A stretch of 64,000 nucleotides of DNA. Origin: Nitrososphaerota archaeon. GTDB lineage: Archaea > Thermoproteota > Nitrososphaeria > Nitrososphaerales > UBA183. The stretch covers positions 186,001 through 250,000 of the forward strand of contig DAHXUN010000003.1 of assembly GCA_027386095.1 (NCBI GenBank), given 5' to 3'. Each line of letters starts with the position of its first letter. The first letter of the stretch is position 1. The notes below the pieces were generated by a model. That model had not been told where the DNA came from, did not search any database, and saw only the letters and a list, made by a program, of their open reading frames with translations. The position numbers and the translations under genes are program-made. Of this stretch, positions 16,002 through 24,854 are shown in pieces.

Positions 16002-17164
16002 GGGTGTACATCGGCTGCTTCGGCTCTGGGCTCGGCCACGCCAGCAGGATGCTGGAGGTGGCGGGGGCTCTCTCCGCGCGGGGTGCGAAGGTAGAGTTCT
16101 CCTCGTCGGGGGAGGCGGCTGAGCTCGTCAGGGGGAGAGGGTACAGGTGCAACAGCCTCCCGCTGGCTGACGTCCGCTATTCAGAGGGCGGAGAGTTCTT
16201 GGTGAAGGAGACCCTCCTTGACACACCCGCCATCCTGGCGAGGTCATACAGGCAGCTTGCAGGCGAGCTCGCAAACATAGGCAGGTTCGTGCCGGACGTC
16301 GTCCTGGGCGACTCCGCGCTCCCGACGGTCCTCGCCGGGAAGATGCTCAGTCTCCCCGCGTTCACAGTTCTGAACCAGCTCAACCTGACCAGCTCGCACT
16401 CGAAAGCGAGCCCCCTGTCCAGGCTCCTCTCGGTCGGCATCTCCACCGGGATGGGGAGGCTGTGGGAGCTCAGTGACGGTGTCTTCCTCCCGGACCTCCC
16501 TCCGCCATACACCGTCAGCGAGAGGAACCTGTGGGGGAGCGCCGTGACCAACACCCGCTACGTAGGATTCATCTCCCCGGGAGGGAAGACGGCCCCAGAC
16601 GGGCCGGCGCTGGAGTTCGCCAGGGACCCCCGGACCAAGGTCTTCTGGCAGGTATCCGGCCCGCCCAGGACCAGGGGCCCGTTCCTGCGCAGGGCCATGG
16701 AGCTCTCGGAAGAGCTGAAAGACAGGTATGTCTTCGTGGTGACCGGGGGCGACCCAGCCGGCAGCACGGCGGCGGTCCACATCCCGGGGGGGTGGTTCTA
16801 CGAATGGTGCGAGATCGCCGGCTTCTACTTCCGCAACTGCGACCTCGTCGTGTCCAGGGCGGGACACGGGACCGTCAGCCAGGCGATACTCGCGGCGAAG
16901 CCATCGGTCCTCGTCCCGATCCCGAAGCAGCCAGAGCAGGAGGGGAACGCAGACAAGGCTGCGAGGTTGGGGGTCTCGATAGTGGTGAAACAGGAAGACC
17001 TCACCCTCGACGTGCTCGAGGAGTCCCTAGCCCGGCTGACGGAAGAGGGGCACCGCACCCGCGCGTCCGCCCTGGGCAGGTTGGCAGCCGGGTACGACGC
17101 GAGGGGCTCGATAGTCGACGCGCTCGAGAAGGCCGCTAAGAGAGGCCGTCGAGGACCCCGCTGA
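15998..17164 (+). CDS. MurG/UDP-glycosyltransferase-like GT-B protein
   Basis: A GT-B glycosyltransferase of 388 residues. The N-terminal domain reads MRVYIGCFGSGLGHASRMLEVAGAL, with the GxGHxxR loop of the MurG/Ugt group. The C-terminal nucleotide-sugar half has VSRAGHGTVSQAILAAKPSVLVP and PKQPEQEGNADKAARLGV. The ATG at 15998 forms an ATGA overlap with AMMECR1, which decides the start over longer frames. Donor and acceptor are unknown; an archaeal glycolipid or cell-surface glycan is a reasonable guess. The 3' end overlaps the convergent ThiI-like gene by 29 bp. Confidence 0.82.
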   Translation: MRVYIGCFGSGLGHASRMLEVAGALSARGAKVEFSSSGEAAELVRGRGYRCNSLPLADVRYSEGGEFLVKETLLDTPAILARSYRQLAGELANIGRFVPDVVLGDSALPTVLAGKMLSLPAFTVLNQLNLTSSHSKASPLSRLLSVGISTGMGRLWELSDGVFLPDLPPPYTVSERNLWGSAVTNTRYVGFISPGGKTAPDGPALEFARDPRTKVFWQVSGPPRTRGPFLRRAMELSEELKDRYVFVVTGGDPAGSTAAVHIPGGWFYEWCEIAGFYFRNCDLVVSRAGHGTVSQAILAAKPSVLVPIPKQPEQEGNADKAARLGVSIVVKQEDLTLDVLEESLARLTEEGHRTRASALGRLAAGYDARGSIVDALEKAAKRGRRGPR

Positions 17165-18104
17165 CGTCCGCCCTTCTGCCTCCGAATGACCTTACGACAG
17201 CCTTTGCGGGCCCCCTCGCGCTTCGGTCTAGAGCAGACCTCCACTCTCTAACGCCCAGTTTCTTGAACTCCGAATCGAACCACTCCTCGGAGAGGAGGTA
17301 CAGCGGGCTCTCGGCCCCCGCCTCAGCGAGCCATGCCCCTCCCTTCGCAGGCGCGGTGAGCCCGCAGAAGACCTGGTCGCGTCGCTTCGAGGGAGCACTG
17401 CGGAGCGCCTCCACGACCTCCCCGCCCTCGACCACCACAAGGTTCAGCCACCTGGGATCAGACCGGAAGGAGAGCTCCGAGTAGAGCGATGCCGCGGCGA
17501 GCAACCCGTCGTCGCCATCCGAGGCGTGGACGAGGCGCACCCTGTACCCCATTAGCACTGCCTGCCAGGCCATGACCGAGCTGTGCCTCCCTCCTGAGAT
17601 CAGGCATGTGGCGCCGTCACTGCCGGTCGGGATCCCTCCCGGGCCATGGGAGAGCTCAACCCCGACGGCGCCGCCTTCGTCGTCCAGCGCTGCCCTGAAC
17701 ATCACCTGGGGGGAAGAAGACGACACCCGAGCGGGTTTCAGGTCAAGTATGTGGGATGTAAGGGCGCCTTCCAGGTCAGAAGCAGGAGTTCCAGTGGTGA
17801 CCTCGGCTTCGACGGAGAATGTCCCCCCGCGTCGGAGGTATCGCCTGGCCAGCTCCCCGACGGCTGCGGAGCGCTCCGCTGCCCCGTGGACGGCATATCC
17901 TGCGGCGAGCCAGCTGACTCCTGGGAGGTGCCTGAAGATGGAGCATGTACGGGCAGGCTCAGGCCCTGAGACTATCAAAGAGCCCCCCCGCCTCTCCACG
18001 TCGCCTCTGAGCCCTTCCACTCCCAGGATGTGCTCCACCGAGGACTTCAGGTCGGCGATGCTCCCTGCCCCGGTCCATCTCGCTATCGTCGCTCTCCGAC
18101 GCAT
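17136..18104 (-). CDS. Degenerate ThiI-like protein (THUMP-like + altered PP-loop)
   Basis: 322 residues. It follows the ThiI layout at reduced similarity: an N-terminal ferredoxin-like/THUMP-like region with a hydrophobic LPGVSWLAAGYAV segment, then CLISGGRHSSVMAWQAVLMGY where ThiI has LFSGGIDSPVAAWLLMKRG. The PP-loop Asp is replaced by His (SGGRHS, residues 170-175), and the later DCC motif of ThiI is absent. It is therefore probably unable to adenylate in the ThiI manner, and may be an RNA-binding or assembly paralogue. The ATG at 18104 is chosen, and the frame is intact with no stops, arguing against a pseudogene. It is divergent from asnS and convergent with the glycosyltransferase. Confidence 0.6.
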   Translation of the reverse strand: MRRRATIARWTGAGSIADLKSSVEHILGVEGLRGDVERRGGSLIVSGPEPARTCSIFRHLPGVSWLAAGYAVHGAAERSAAVGELARRYLRRGGTFSVEAEVTTGTPASDLEGALTSHILDLKPARVSSSSPQVMFRAALDDEGGAVGVELSHGPGGIPTGSDGATCLISGGRHSSVMAWQAVLMGYRVRLVHASDGDDGLLAAASLYSELSFRSDPRWLNLVVVEGGEVVEALRSAPSKRRDQVFCGLTAPAKGGAWLAEAGAESPLYLLSEEWFDSEFKKLGVREWRSALDRSARGPAKAVVRSFGGRRADVSGVLDGLS

Positions 18105-18191
18105 GGATCCGCCGCACGGTCCTCCGAAGGCACCTATAACGTTGCATCCCAGCACATCACGCTTTTAGCATGAACAGGCCTGGCCAGAACC

Positions 18192-19487
18192 GTGGGTGTC
18201 TTCGCGACCTCTAGCGCATCCGATATCCTCGACGGGGTGACGCCGAAGGCCGTAGAGGTCAGAGGCTGGGTGGCTAGGAAGCACACGGTGGGAGGGCTCG
18301 TCTTCGTCCTAGTCAGGGACGGCACCGGGTTCGTCCAGGTGTCGGTCCGCAAGGGGTCTGCGGACGCCGCATACGACGCCGCGAAGCGCGCCACCAAGGA
18401 GTCGGCGGTGGTGGCGAGGGGTGAGGTCCGCGACGACAGGCGCGCCCCTGGGGGAAAGGAGGTCTCCGCCAGCGAGTTCACCATAGTGGCGCCCGCCGAG
18501 AGCTGGCCGATAACCAGGACCGCAGTCAAGTCGTCGTCCTTCCTCTTCGACAAGAGGCACCTCAGCATCCGCGGCCCCAAGGCCATAGCGGCCATGAGGA
18601 TAAGGGAGGAGGTGATAGGGGCGGCGTTCGACTACTTCAGGGAGAACGGGTTCCACCTGATCAGCGCGCCTACCTTCGTCCAGGCCGCCGTCGAGGGCGG
18701 GTCGACCCTCTTCTCGGTCGACTACTTCGGGAAGAAGGCCAGCCTCAGCCAGAGCGCGCAGTTCTACGAGGAGGCCGCCCTCCCCGCGCTGCAGAATGTG
18801 TGGATATTCCAGCCCGCGTTCAGGGCGGAGAAGTCGAAGACAGCGAAACACCTGACCGAGTTCTGGATGATCGAGGCCGAACAGGCCTTCGCCGAGCAGG
18901 CGGACAACATGAAGGTCCAGGAGGGGCTCCTCTCGAAGATGGTGGAGAGGGTCCTTGCGAACAGGCAGGCTGACCTGAAGACCCTCGGCAGGACGCTCAA
19001 ACAACCAGAGGTCCCGTTCACCCGGATGTCCTACGACGAGGCCAGGTCCATCGCCGAGAGCAAAGGCTTCGGGTTCGAGTGGGGGGACGACCTCCACACC
19101 GAGGCGGAGAGGGCGGTGAGCCAGACCCAGGATGCCCCTTTCTTCATCACCGACTACCCTCTCTCCGCGAGGTCGTTCTACCACATGACCTACCCTGACA
19201 GGCCGAAGGTGACGAAGTCTGCGGACCTGATCGCCCCCGAGGGGGTCGGGGAGCTCGCCACCGGGGGCCAGAGGATACACGACTACGCCCAACTCATGGA
19301 GAGGATCTCGAGCCAGGACCTCCCCACCGAGTCCTTCTCATGGTACTTGGAGCTGAGAAAGTTCGGCATGCCGCCACATTCCGGGTTCGGGATCGGGGTC
19401 GAAAGGACCACCAGGTGGATAGCGGGGCTCAAGCACATCAGGTCGGCGAGCCTCTTTCCGAGAACACTTTCACGCATCTCCCCCTGA
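18192..19487 (+). CDS. asnS: Asparaginyl-tRNA synthetase
   Basis: Class IIb synthetase that charges tRNA-Asn directly. The N-terminal OB-fold binds the anticodon (VEVRGWVARKHTVGG, FVLVRDGTGFVQV). Motif 2 is FRAEKSKTAKHLTEFWMIEAEQAF, and motif 3 is PHSGFGIGVERTTRW. The substrate loop EGGSTLFSVDYFGKKASLSQSAQFY is of AsnRS type (archaeal AspRS has a different block here), so direct Asn charging is inferred rather than the amidotransferase route. Length 431 is usual. The GTG start at 18192 is close to the divergent ThiI-like gene. The last codons carry one arm of the inverted repeat around the radA promoter. Confidence 0.92.
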   Translation: MGVFATSSASDILDGVTPKAVEVRGWVARKHTVGGLVFVLVRDGTGFVQVSVRKGSADAAYDAAKRATKESAVVARGEVRDDRRAPGGKEVSASEFTIVAPAESWPITRTAVKSSSFLFDKRHLSIRGPKAIAAMRIREEVIGAAFDYFRENGFHLISAPTFVQAAVEGGSTLFSVDYFGKKASLSQSAQFYEEAALPALQNVWIFQPAFRAEKSKTAKHLTEFWMIEAEQAFAEQADNMKVQEGLLSKMVERVLANRQADLKTLGRTLKQPEVPFTRMSYDEARSIAESKGFGFEWGDDLHTEAERAVSQTQDAPFFITDYPLSARSFYHMTYPDRPKVTKSADLIAPEGVGELATGGQRIHDYAQLMERISSQDLPTESFSWYLELRKFGMPPHSGFGIGVERTTRWIAGLKHIRSASLFPRTLSRISP

Positions 19488-19514
19488 AGCACACTTATCT
19501 ACCTGAAAGTGTTC
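19462..19514. promoter_or_regulatory. Perfect inverted repeat flanking the radA promoter
   Basis: GAACACTTTCA at 19462-19472 and its exact complement TGAAAGTGTTC at 19504-19514 enclose a TATA-like ACTTATCTA (19493-19501). The radA TTG is at 19525, so the transcript is probably leaderless. The left arm lies inside the last codons of asnS. A perfect 11-bp match around a promoter is unlikely by chance and may be a regulator site for recombinase expression, or a DNA hairpin; no regulator is known. Confidence 0.55.
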
Positions 19515-19524
19515 GCATTTCACG

Positions 19525-22071
19525 TTGGCCGGGAAAGTGGAGAAGAAGGAAGAAAAGGAGGAAGAGGTCAAGACAGAAACGGCTCCGGCGAACGAGGAGC
19601 TCGAGCTTGACACCCTCCCCGGCGTGGGGCCTGCCACAAAGCAGAAGCTGAAGGACGCAGGCATAGAGACCATCCTAGACCTGGCGACTTCGGGGCCCAT
19701 GGACATAGCAGATGCGGTCGACATCGACGTCTCAAAAGCAGTGGAGCTGAACAACAAGGCGCGAAAGAAGCTGGTAGAGTTGGACCGACTCGAGCCAGAT
19801 TTCATCAACGCGGCCGACCTCCTCATCAAAAGGAAGGCCATAGACAGGATATCCACAGGCTCGAAGAACCTCGACGACCTGCTCGGGGGCGGTATCGAGA
19901 CCTGGGCGATGACGGAATTTTACGGCGAATTTGGCAGCGGGAAATGCGTGGCAGGAGACACTAAGGTGTTCTACAGCAACGACTCCAACCTGCACTTTGA
20001 ACCAATCTCGGCGACCTATGATAAATACAGGTCGAAGTACGGAGAACAGCCCTTTGAGGGAGGGTTCGTAGTGCCACTCAGAGAAGTCAATGTGGTGGGC
20101 CTGAATTCGCGACTCACCCCAGCGTCGTATCTCTATCGCGAGCGGGTGTCGTCTATCCTTTCCGTCAGCACCGAGCGAGGAAGGACCCTCAGGCTTGGCA
20201 AGCCTCACATGGCGATGGTCCTGTCTGGCGCAGGCCTCCTGTGGGTGCCGGCAGGCGCCTTGCGCCCAGGAGACAAGATCGCGACTCCGAAGTCGATTCT
20301 GCTTCCAGGGAGCGCGGGGATTTCAAACGACGACGCATATTTTCTGGGGTTCTATGTTGCGGAAGGGACGCGGAATCCCTTCTCGATAACGCACACCGAC
20401 GAGCGACTGATCGAGTGGACGATGAAGTACGTCAGGAAGCGATTCGGGTTCGATCCAACTGTGTCAAGGCCCCGGGGAGATGCCGCGGTCGTCTTGCTCA
20501 GGGACCCCGTGAAGGCCCTGCTTGGGGACCTGTCCGGATGCGATTCATACACCAAGTTCGTCCCTGACTCGGTCCTGAACGGCAATGAAGACGCGGTACG
20601 ACATTTCCTGGCGGGCTACTTGGAAGGAGACGGGCGGGTGAAGGACGGCGAAATCGAAGTGTCCTCGAGCAGCAAGTCCCTGATCGAAGGGGTGTCGTAC
20701 CTCCTCTCAAGGATCGGCGTGGCCTCCACCTTCGGCGTCAAGAAGGCGAGCACTGGGCCGCACTATAGGCTCCGAATCGCGGGCTTCGACATGGAGAAGA
20801 TGTCTCAGATTCCATTCAAGAGCAAGAAAGCCCTACACGTGAAGACGAGAAGCAGCAGGCACGGGGTCCCTGCGGGGGACTTGCTTAGGGGAGCTTACAA
20901 GTCGGCCGTATCTTCGAGCCGGTGGCACGTCAGGCGGGAGGGCGCCCTGCGGAAGAACCGCACACTGTACGAAGTGCTCACCAGGTCTGCGTATGGCAAG
21001 AAAGGGATGAGCGAACCCCAGCTGATTGCCGCAATAGGATTCTTCAACGAAGTCTGTGACAGACTCGCCCAGAACCTCGATGACCTTCGAAACGCGACAC
21101 TCGAGACGGGCCCCGGGTTCAAACACTACGCCACATCGCTCTCCTTCCCGGCGAACGTCCTCGCGGGAACGCTCGGCCTATCGAAGTCAGGCCTGAACAA
21201 CTATTTCAACCGCGGGGTTCCGGAAGGGAGGTTAGAGGCCTTCAGGGCCGCGGCCGCGAAAGAGATCGAACGGCGCCTGGGGGTCCTAAAGGCCGCTGTA
21301 GCTGCCGTGGAGCAGGCGATGAAATTCAACTGGGACACGGTGAAGGAGATTCACGAAGTCAACTACAACGACTTCGTCTATGACTTCGAAGTCCCAGATG
21401 GGCATGCTTTCGTAAGCGGAAACCTCCCGACTATCTTGCACAACAGCCAGGTCTGCCACACCCTAAGCGTCATGGCCCAGCAGCCCAGAGGGGAGGGGGG
21501 GCTGGACGCAGGGTCGATCTACATCGACACCGAAGGCACTTTCAGGCCTGAAAGGATACAGGAGATAGCCGAAGCCAGAGGGATGGACGCCGAGAAGGTC
21601 CTCTCCCGCATCACCGTCGCCAGGGCCTACAACAGCGCGCACCAAGAGCTCATCGTGAAGGACCTCGGGCGCGTGATCGAGCCCAACAAGGTGAAGCTCG
21701 TCATCCTCGACAGCGCCGTTGCGCACTACAGGGCCGAGTTCCTCGGGAGGGGGACCCTCGCCGAGAGGCAGCAGAGGCTCAACCGGTTCATGCACCAGCT
21801 CCTGAGGACCGCCGAGATATACAACATAGCCGTGGTGGTCACGAACCAGGTGCAGGCCGCCCCCGACTCCTTCTTCGGGGACCCTACCAGGCCCACCGGC
21901 GGGCACGTCGTAGCCCACACGAGCACCTACAGGATCTACCTCAGGAAGGCGGCCAAGAACCGCATAGCCAGGATGGTGGACAGCCCGTACCACCCTGAGA
22001 GGGACACCGTCTTCGTCCTCAACGACAGGGGGGTGGACGACCCCTCGGAAGAGACGATCAGAAAGAAGTGA
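19525..22071 (+). CDS. radA: DNA repair/recombination protein RadA, intein-containing precursor
   Basis: Archaeal RecA/Rad51 recombinase that forms filaments on single-stranded DNA for homologous recombination. The 848-residue precursor contains a 348-residue RadA split by a 500-residue intein. The N-terminal acidic/Lys tract is followed by helix-hairpin-helix LPGVGPATKQKLKDAGI (31-47), the linker, then Walker A GEFGSGK interrupted after K140 and resumed as SQVCHTL at 641. After the intein come YIDTEGTFRPERI, the VVVTNQVQ block and C-terminal HPERDTVFVLNDRGVDDP. The TTG start follows a TATA-like box by ~28 nt. Without splicing the P-loop is broken, so activity depends on intein removal. Confidence 0.96.
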   Translation: MAGKVEKKEEKEEEVKTETAPANEELELDTLPGVGPATKQKLKDAGIETILDLATSGPMDIADAVDIDVSKAVELNNKARKKLVELDRLEPDFINAADLLIKRKAIDRISTGSKNLDDLLGGGIETWAMTEFYGEFGSGKCVAGDTKVFYSNDSNLHFEPISATYDKYRSKYGEQPFEGGFVVPLREVNVVGLNSRLTPASYLYRERVSSILSVSTERGRTLRLGKPHMAMVLSGAGLLWVPAGALRPGDKIATPKSILLPGSAGISNDDAYFLGFYVAEGTRNPFSITHTDERLIEWTMKYVRKRFGFDPTVSRPRGDAAVVLLRDPVKALLGDLSGCDSYTKFVPDSVLNGNEDAVRHFLAGYLEGDGRVKDGEIEVSSSSKSLIEGVSYLLSRIGVASTFGVKKASTGPHYRLRIAGFDMEKMSQIPFKSKKALHVKTRSSRHGVPAGDLLRGAYKSAVSSSRWHVRREGALRKNRTLYEVLTRSAYGKKGMSEPQLIAAIGFFNEVCDRLAQNLDDLRNATLETGPGFKHYATSLSFPANVLAGTLGLSKSGLNNYFNRGVPEGRLEAFRAAAAKEIERRLGVLKAAVAAVEQAMKFNWDTVKEIHEVNYNDFVYDFEVPDGHAFVSGNLPTILHNSQVCHTLSVMAQQPRGEGGLDAGSIYIDTEGTFRPERIQEIAEARGMDAEKVLSRITVARAYNSAHQELIVKDLGRVIEPNKVKLVILDSAVAHYRAEFLGRGTLAERQQRLNRFMHQLLRTAEIYNIAVVVTNQVQAAPDSFFGDPTRPTGGHVVAHTSTYRIYLRKAAKNRIARMVDSPYHPERDTVFVLNDRGVDDPSEETIRKK
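19945..21444 (+). mobile_element. RadA intein with LAGLIDADG homing endonuclease
   Basis: Residues 141-640 of the precursor. Block A begins with Cys1 (CVAGDTKVF); block B is weak (LGKPHMAMV, with His but not the usual TxxH). Two LAGLIDADG-type helices are present: YFLGFYVAEG (271-280) and FLAGYLEGDG (360-369), both ending in an acidic residue, so the endonuclease looks intact. Block F is DGHAFVSGN, and block G ends in His-Asn before Ser641, the +1 nucleophile. All splice residues are present. The insertion is exactly inside the P-loop (GSGK/S), the same place as reported for the Pyrococcus RadA intein. Codon use and G+C are slightly lower than in the extein, consistent with horizontal spread. 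Confidence 0.95.
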
Positions 22072-22124
22072 ACAACCTCTCAAACGGTTTTATATGGTGA
22101 ACCGGGCGCCCTCCAACGTCTCGT

Positions 22125-24854
22125 TTGAAGCATTCCCGGCTATTGGCCTTCGCCGTCGTTGCTCTCATGCTGTTCTCAGCCGTCCCCATGCAGCTGGCGC
22201 ACGCCCAGACCCCGTACTCGGAGAAGCTCAACGTCTACGTGGCAGGCTCGAACGCCCTGTGGTACTTCACTTTCGACGGAGTGAACGGCTCCAGCCACCT
22301 CTCGGCGCTGGAGTCGACCCCCGGGCTCAGCTGGTACAACGTCACCGCCATCAGCACCCTGGGGTGGAGCGCAGACTCCCAGGTGTTCGGCCCACAGGGG
22401 TACAACCTCCTCCCGGTCCCTTCAGTCGTCCCGCATGGGTTGTTCCTGACAGTCGGCGCAGACTCCTTTTCGCACGCCTCGGCGGCCGCTGACGCCCTGG
22501 ACTCTTATCTCCTCACCGACTTCGTCTCTATGTCGAACGGCACGGGGGTCTTCTCGTTCTTCAGCCCCGTCTCCTTCTCGAGCCTCGTCCCTGTGACGCT
22601 TCTCAACGGCTTCCTTCCGAGGTCTGAGGGGGGTTTCGCCGAAGCCATATCCGCGTCGTCTCTCACCACATCAGAGTCGCCGTTCGTCGTCTTGGAAGGG
22701 GTGAAATCCGCCTCCGGGGAAGGATTCACCCACAACCTGGTGGTGGGTTCCATCACCCCCTCGGCCCTCACTTCCGCAGGGAGCCTGAACGTGGCAGCGC
22801 TCTTCGGCAGCTCGGTGACGTCCCTGACGGCCTCGGCTGGCAGCACCTCTTCAGTCATCCACGTGGAGGCCCTGGGGGGGATGATCAGCTCCACCGACAA
22901 CGCGACGGTGATCAACGACGCCGCCTCCTTCACCGGGACCTACTCGCTGAGCCTCGCCCCAGGACACACCATCTCTGGCACCAACGCGACAATCGTCGAG
23001 CAGCCGGCCCCGCTACTAGCCACCAGGGCGGTGGACGTAGGGGTCCTTCACACCAACGGGGACCTGGCAGTGACTCTCACCTTCGTCAACCTGTCGCCCA
23101 AGGACACCATCACCAGCCTTTCCTTCTCCGACAACTGGTGGAAGAGCGCGGGGGAGTTCACTTTCCTCGGCGGGAACGATTCGGTGAGTTCCGTCTCTCT
23201 GGGGCCGTCGGCCAGCGTCACCCCGGTCTACAGGCTGGAGTACACGGGGACCGCCCCCGGCTCGGTAACCATCCCGGCCTCGGCGGTGAGGTACCAGTAC
23301 CAGTACGGAGGGGCGACCTTCAACGCGACCGCCTACATCAACCCGATCAGGCTGTCGCTGGGGGCCGACGACGCCGTGGTGTACGCGACCCTCCAGCCTA
23401 CCCCCTCCGGGAGCCTAGGCAAGGCGGTCGGCACGCCCCAGCTGTTCAACATAACGCTCGTCAACGTGGGGACCCTGCCTGCGTCCTCGGTGGTCGTGGC
23501 AGGCAAGTCGGTGCCGGGCTTGGCAGCGGGGGGAGGGACCGCGACCGTAACTGTTTCGCAGTCGGCGCCTAGCATGACGGACATCAACGTCACACAATCT
23601 TACAGCGTGGCGTACCAGGACCCCAGCGGGGTGGCGCTCAACGCCACCACGAACACCGTCTCTGACGTCTTCTCCCAGAGCGGCATGCAGGTCTCCCTGC
23701 CTGTGCTCAGGGTGTCTCCGACGTTCCACGCCGTCTCCACGAGCGAGACCAACCTCACGCTCAACTTCGCCGTGTCAGACATAGCCCCGGTGGGGGTGTC
23801 TGACTTCGCAGCGACCGGGACACTCCCGGCCGGGCTGGGTTGCGGCCGCGTCAGCGGTCCGGGGATAAGCTGCTCGTCCGGCACCGTCACCATATCCTAC
23901 AAGACGCTCAACGCCTCGACCACGATCAGGACCTCGATGAGCTACAACATCACCGCGGGGTCCAACTACGTCCTCGCGCCGTTCACATTCACCGGCCAGG
24001 CGGCCGGGGTCCCGGTGTCCGGCTCGTCGGGCCTGGTCCCAGTCCCGGCAGGGCTGACGCTGACCAAGGAGTACTCGCCTCAGGCGCTCTTCGGCGGGAT
24101 GACCTCCACGGTGTCCGTCGTGGCTGAGAACCACGGGCCCACCCCTGTCTACAACGCGACCGTGGACACTGCGCCGGACTCCTTCGACTCCCTGATTAAC
24201 TCGAGCTCTAGCCTGCTGCACCAGACCGTCGGTTCGATCGCCGACGGAGGGAACGTGACCTTCTCCTACCGCGTGTCAGCGTCTCAGAGCTACGGGAACC
24301 AGTCCGCAACCCCTGTCTCCGCCTCGTTCTACTTCGGCGGGACCTCCTTCTCCGTCGGTGGCGGTTCGCCGACTGTCCAGATCTACCAACCCCTGTCTGC
24401 GGCCCTGACGACCTCCCCCTCGACCCCGGAGGAGGGGAAGACCTTCGCCCTCTCCGTGCAGATAACCAACCCGTCTGCCGTCCAGGTGTCGAACGTGACA
24501 TTCACCCTCCCACTCCCCCCCGGGCTGAGCTTCTCCAACCTGAAGGACGTGCAGGCAACTTCCAAGGGGATCACTGTCTACTTCCCCAGCCTGGGGCCCG
24601 GGATGACTGCAGCGGCCAACGCTAGCGTGGTGGCCGGGTCCGGCCAGACGATCCCCCTGAGCGGCGCCAGGCTCACCTTCGTCTACGGAGGGACCACGAT
24701 CAACGGGACGGTGCCTTCGACATCTTCGCTGACCATAGCCGAGAACATACTGATCCGCTACACCATCCCATCCGTCTTCGTACTGATATGCGTCCTGGCT
24801 GCGGCCTTCTACGTCAGGAAGGCGGCCGCTACCGCTCCCGCTTCCCCGAAGTGA
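22125..24854 (+). CDS. Large secreted, membrane-anchored surface protein
   Basis: 909 residues. A signal peptide (Lys-His-Ser-Arg, then a hydrophobic run to LAHAQ at ~28) is followed by a Ser/Thr/Val-rich ectodomain and one C-terminal transmembrane segment (IPSVFVLICVLAAAFYV) with a short basic tail. The ectodomain looks like repeated beta-sandwiches of the DUF11/CARDB kind (segments beginning with phrases such as LTLTKEYSPQALFGG and PLSAALTTSPSTPEEGK), and holds many N-x-S/T sequons, so it is probably an N-glycosylated cell-envelope protein. The TTG start follows a TATA-like GTTTTATATG (22087-22096). The 3' end overlaps the convergent inositol-phosphate synthase gene by 26 bp. Binding function is unknown. 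Confidence 0.75.
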   Translation: MKHSRLLAFAVVALMLFSAVPMQLAHAQTPYSEKLNVYVAGSNALWYFTFDGVNGSSHLSALESTPGLSWYNVTAISTLGWSADSQVFGPQGYNLLPVPSVVPHGLFLTVGADSFSHASAAADALDSYLLTDFVSMSNGTGVFSFFSPVSFSSLVPVTLLNGFLPRSEGGFAEAISASSLTTSESPFVVLEGVKSASGEGFTHNLVVGSITPSALTSAGSLNVAALFGSSVTSLTASAGSTSSVIHVEALGGMISSTDNATVINDAASFTGTYSLSLAPGHTISGTNATIVEQPAPLLATRAVDVGVLHTNGDLAVTLTFVNLSPKDTITSLSFSDNWWKSAGEFTFLGGNDSVSSVSLGPSASVTPVYRLEYTGTAPGSVTIPASAVRYQYQYGGATFNATAYINPIRLSLGADDAVVYATLQPTPSGSLGKAVGTPQLFNITLVNVGTLPASSVVVAGKSVPGLAAGGGTATVTVSQSAPSMTDINVTQSYSVAYQDPSGVALNATTNTVSDVFSQSGMQVSLPVLRVSPTFHAVSTSETNLTLNFAVSDIAPVGVSDFAATGTLPAGLGCGRVSGPGISCSSGTVTISYKTLNASTTIRTSMSYNITAGSNYVLAPFTFTGQAAGVPVSGSSGLVPVPAGLTLTKEYSPQALFGGMTSTVSVVAENHGPTPVYNATVDTAPDSFDSLINSSSSLLHQTVGSIADGGNVTFSYRVSASQSYGNQSATPVSASFYFGGTSFSVGGGSPTVQIYQPLSAALTTSPSTPEEGKTFALSVQITNPSAVQVSNVTFTLPLPPGLSFSNLKDVQATSKGITVYFPSLGPGMTAAANASVVAGSGQTIPLSGARLTFVYGGTTINGTVPSTSSLTIAENILIRYTIPSVFVLICVLAAAFYVRKAAATAPASPK

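Noticed and set aside
19945..21444. Frame disruption or pseudogene interpretation of radA
   Set aside because: The inserted segment is in frame with all intein splice motifs, so it is an intein rather than a damaged gene.
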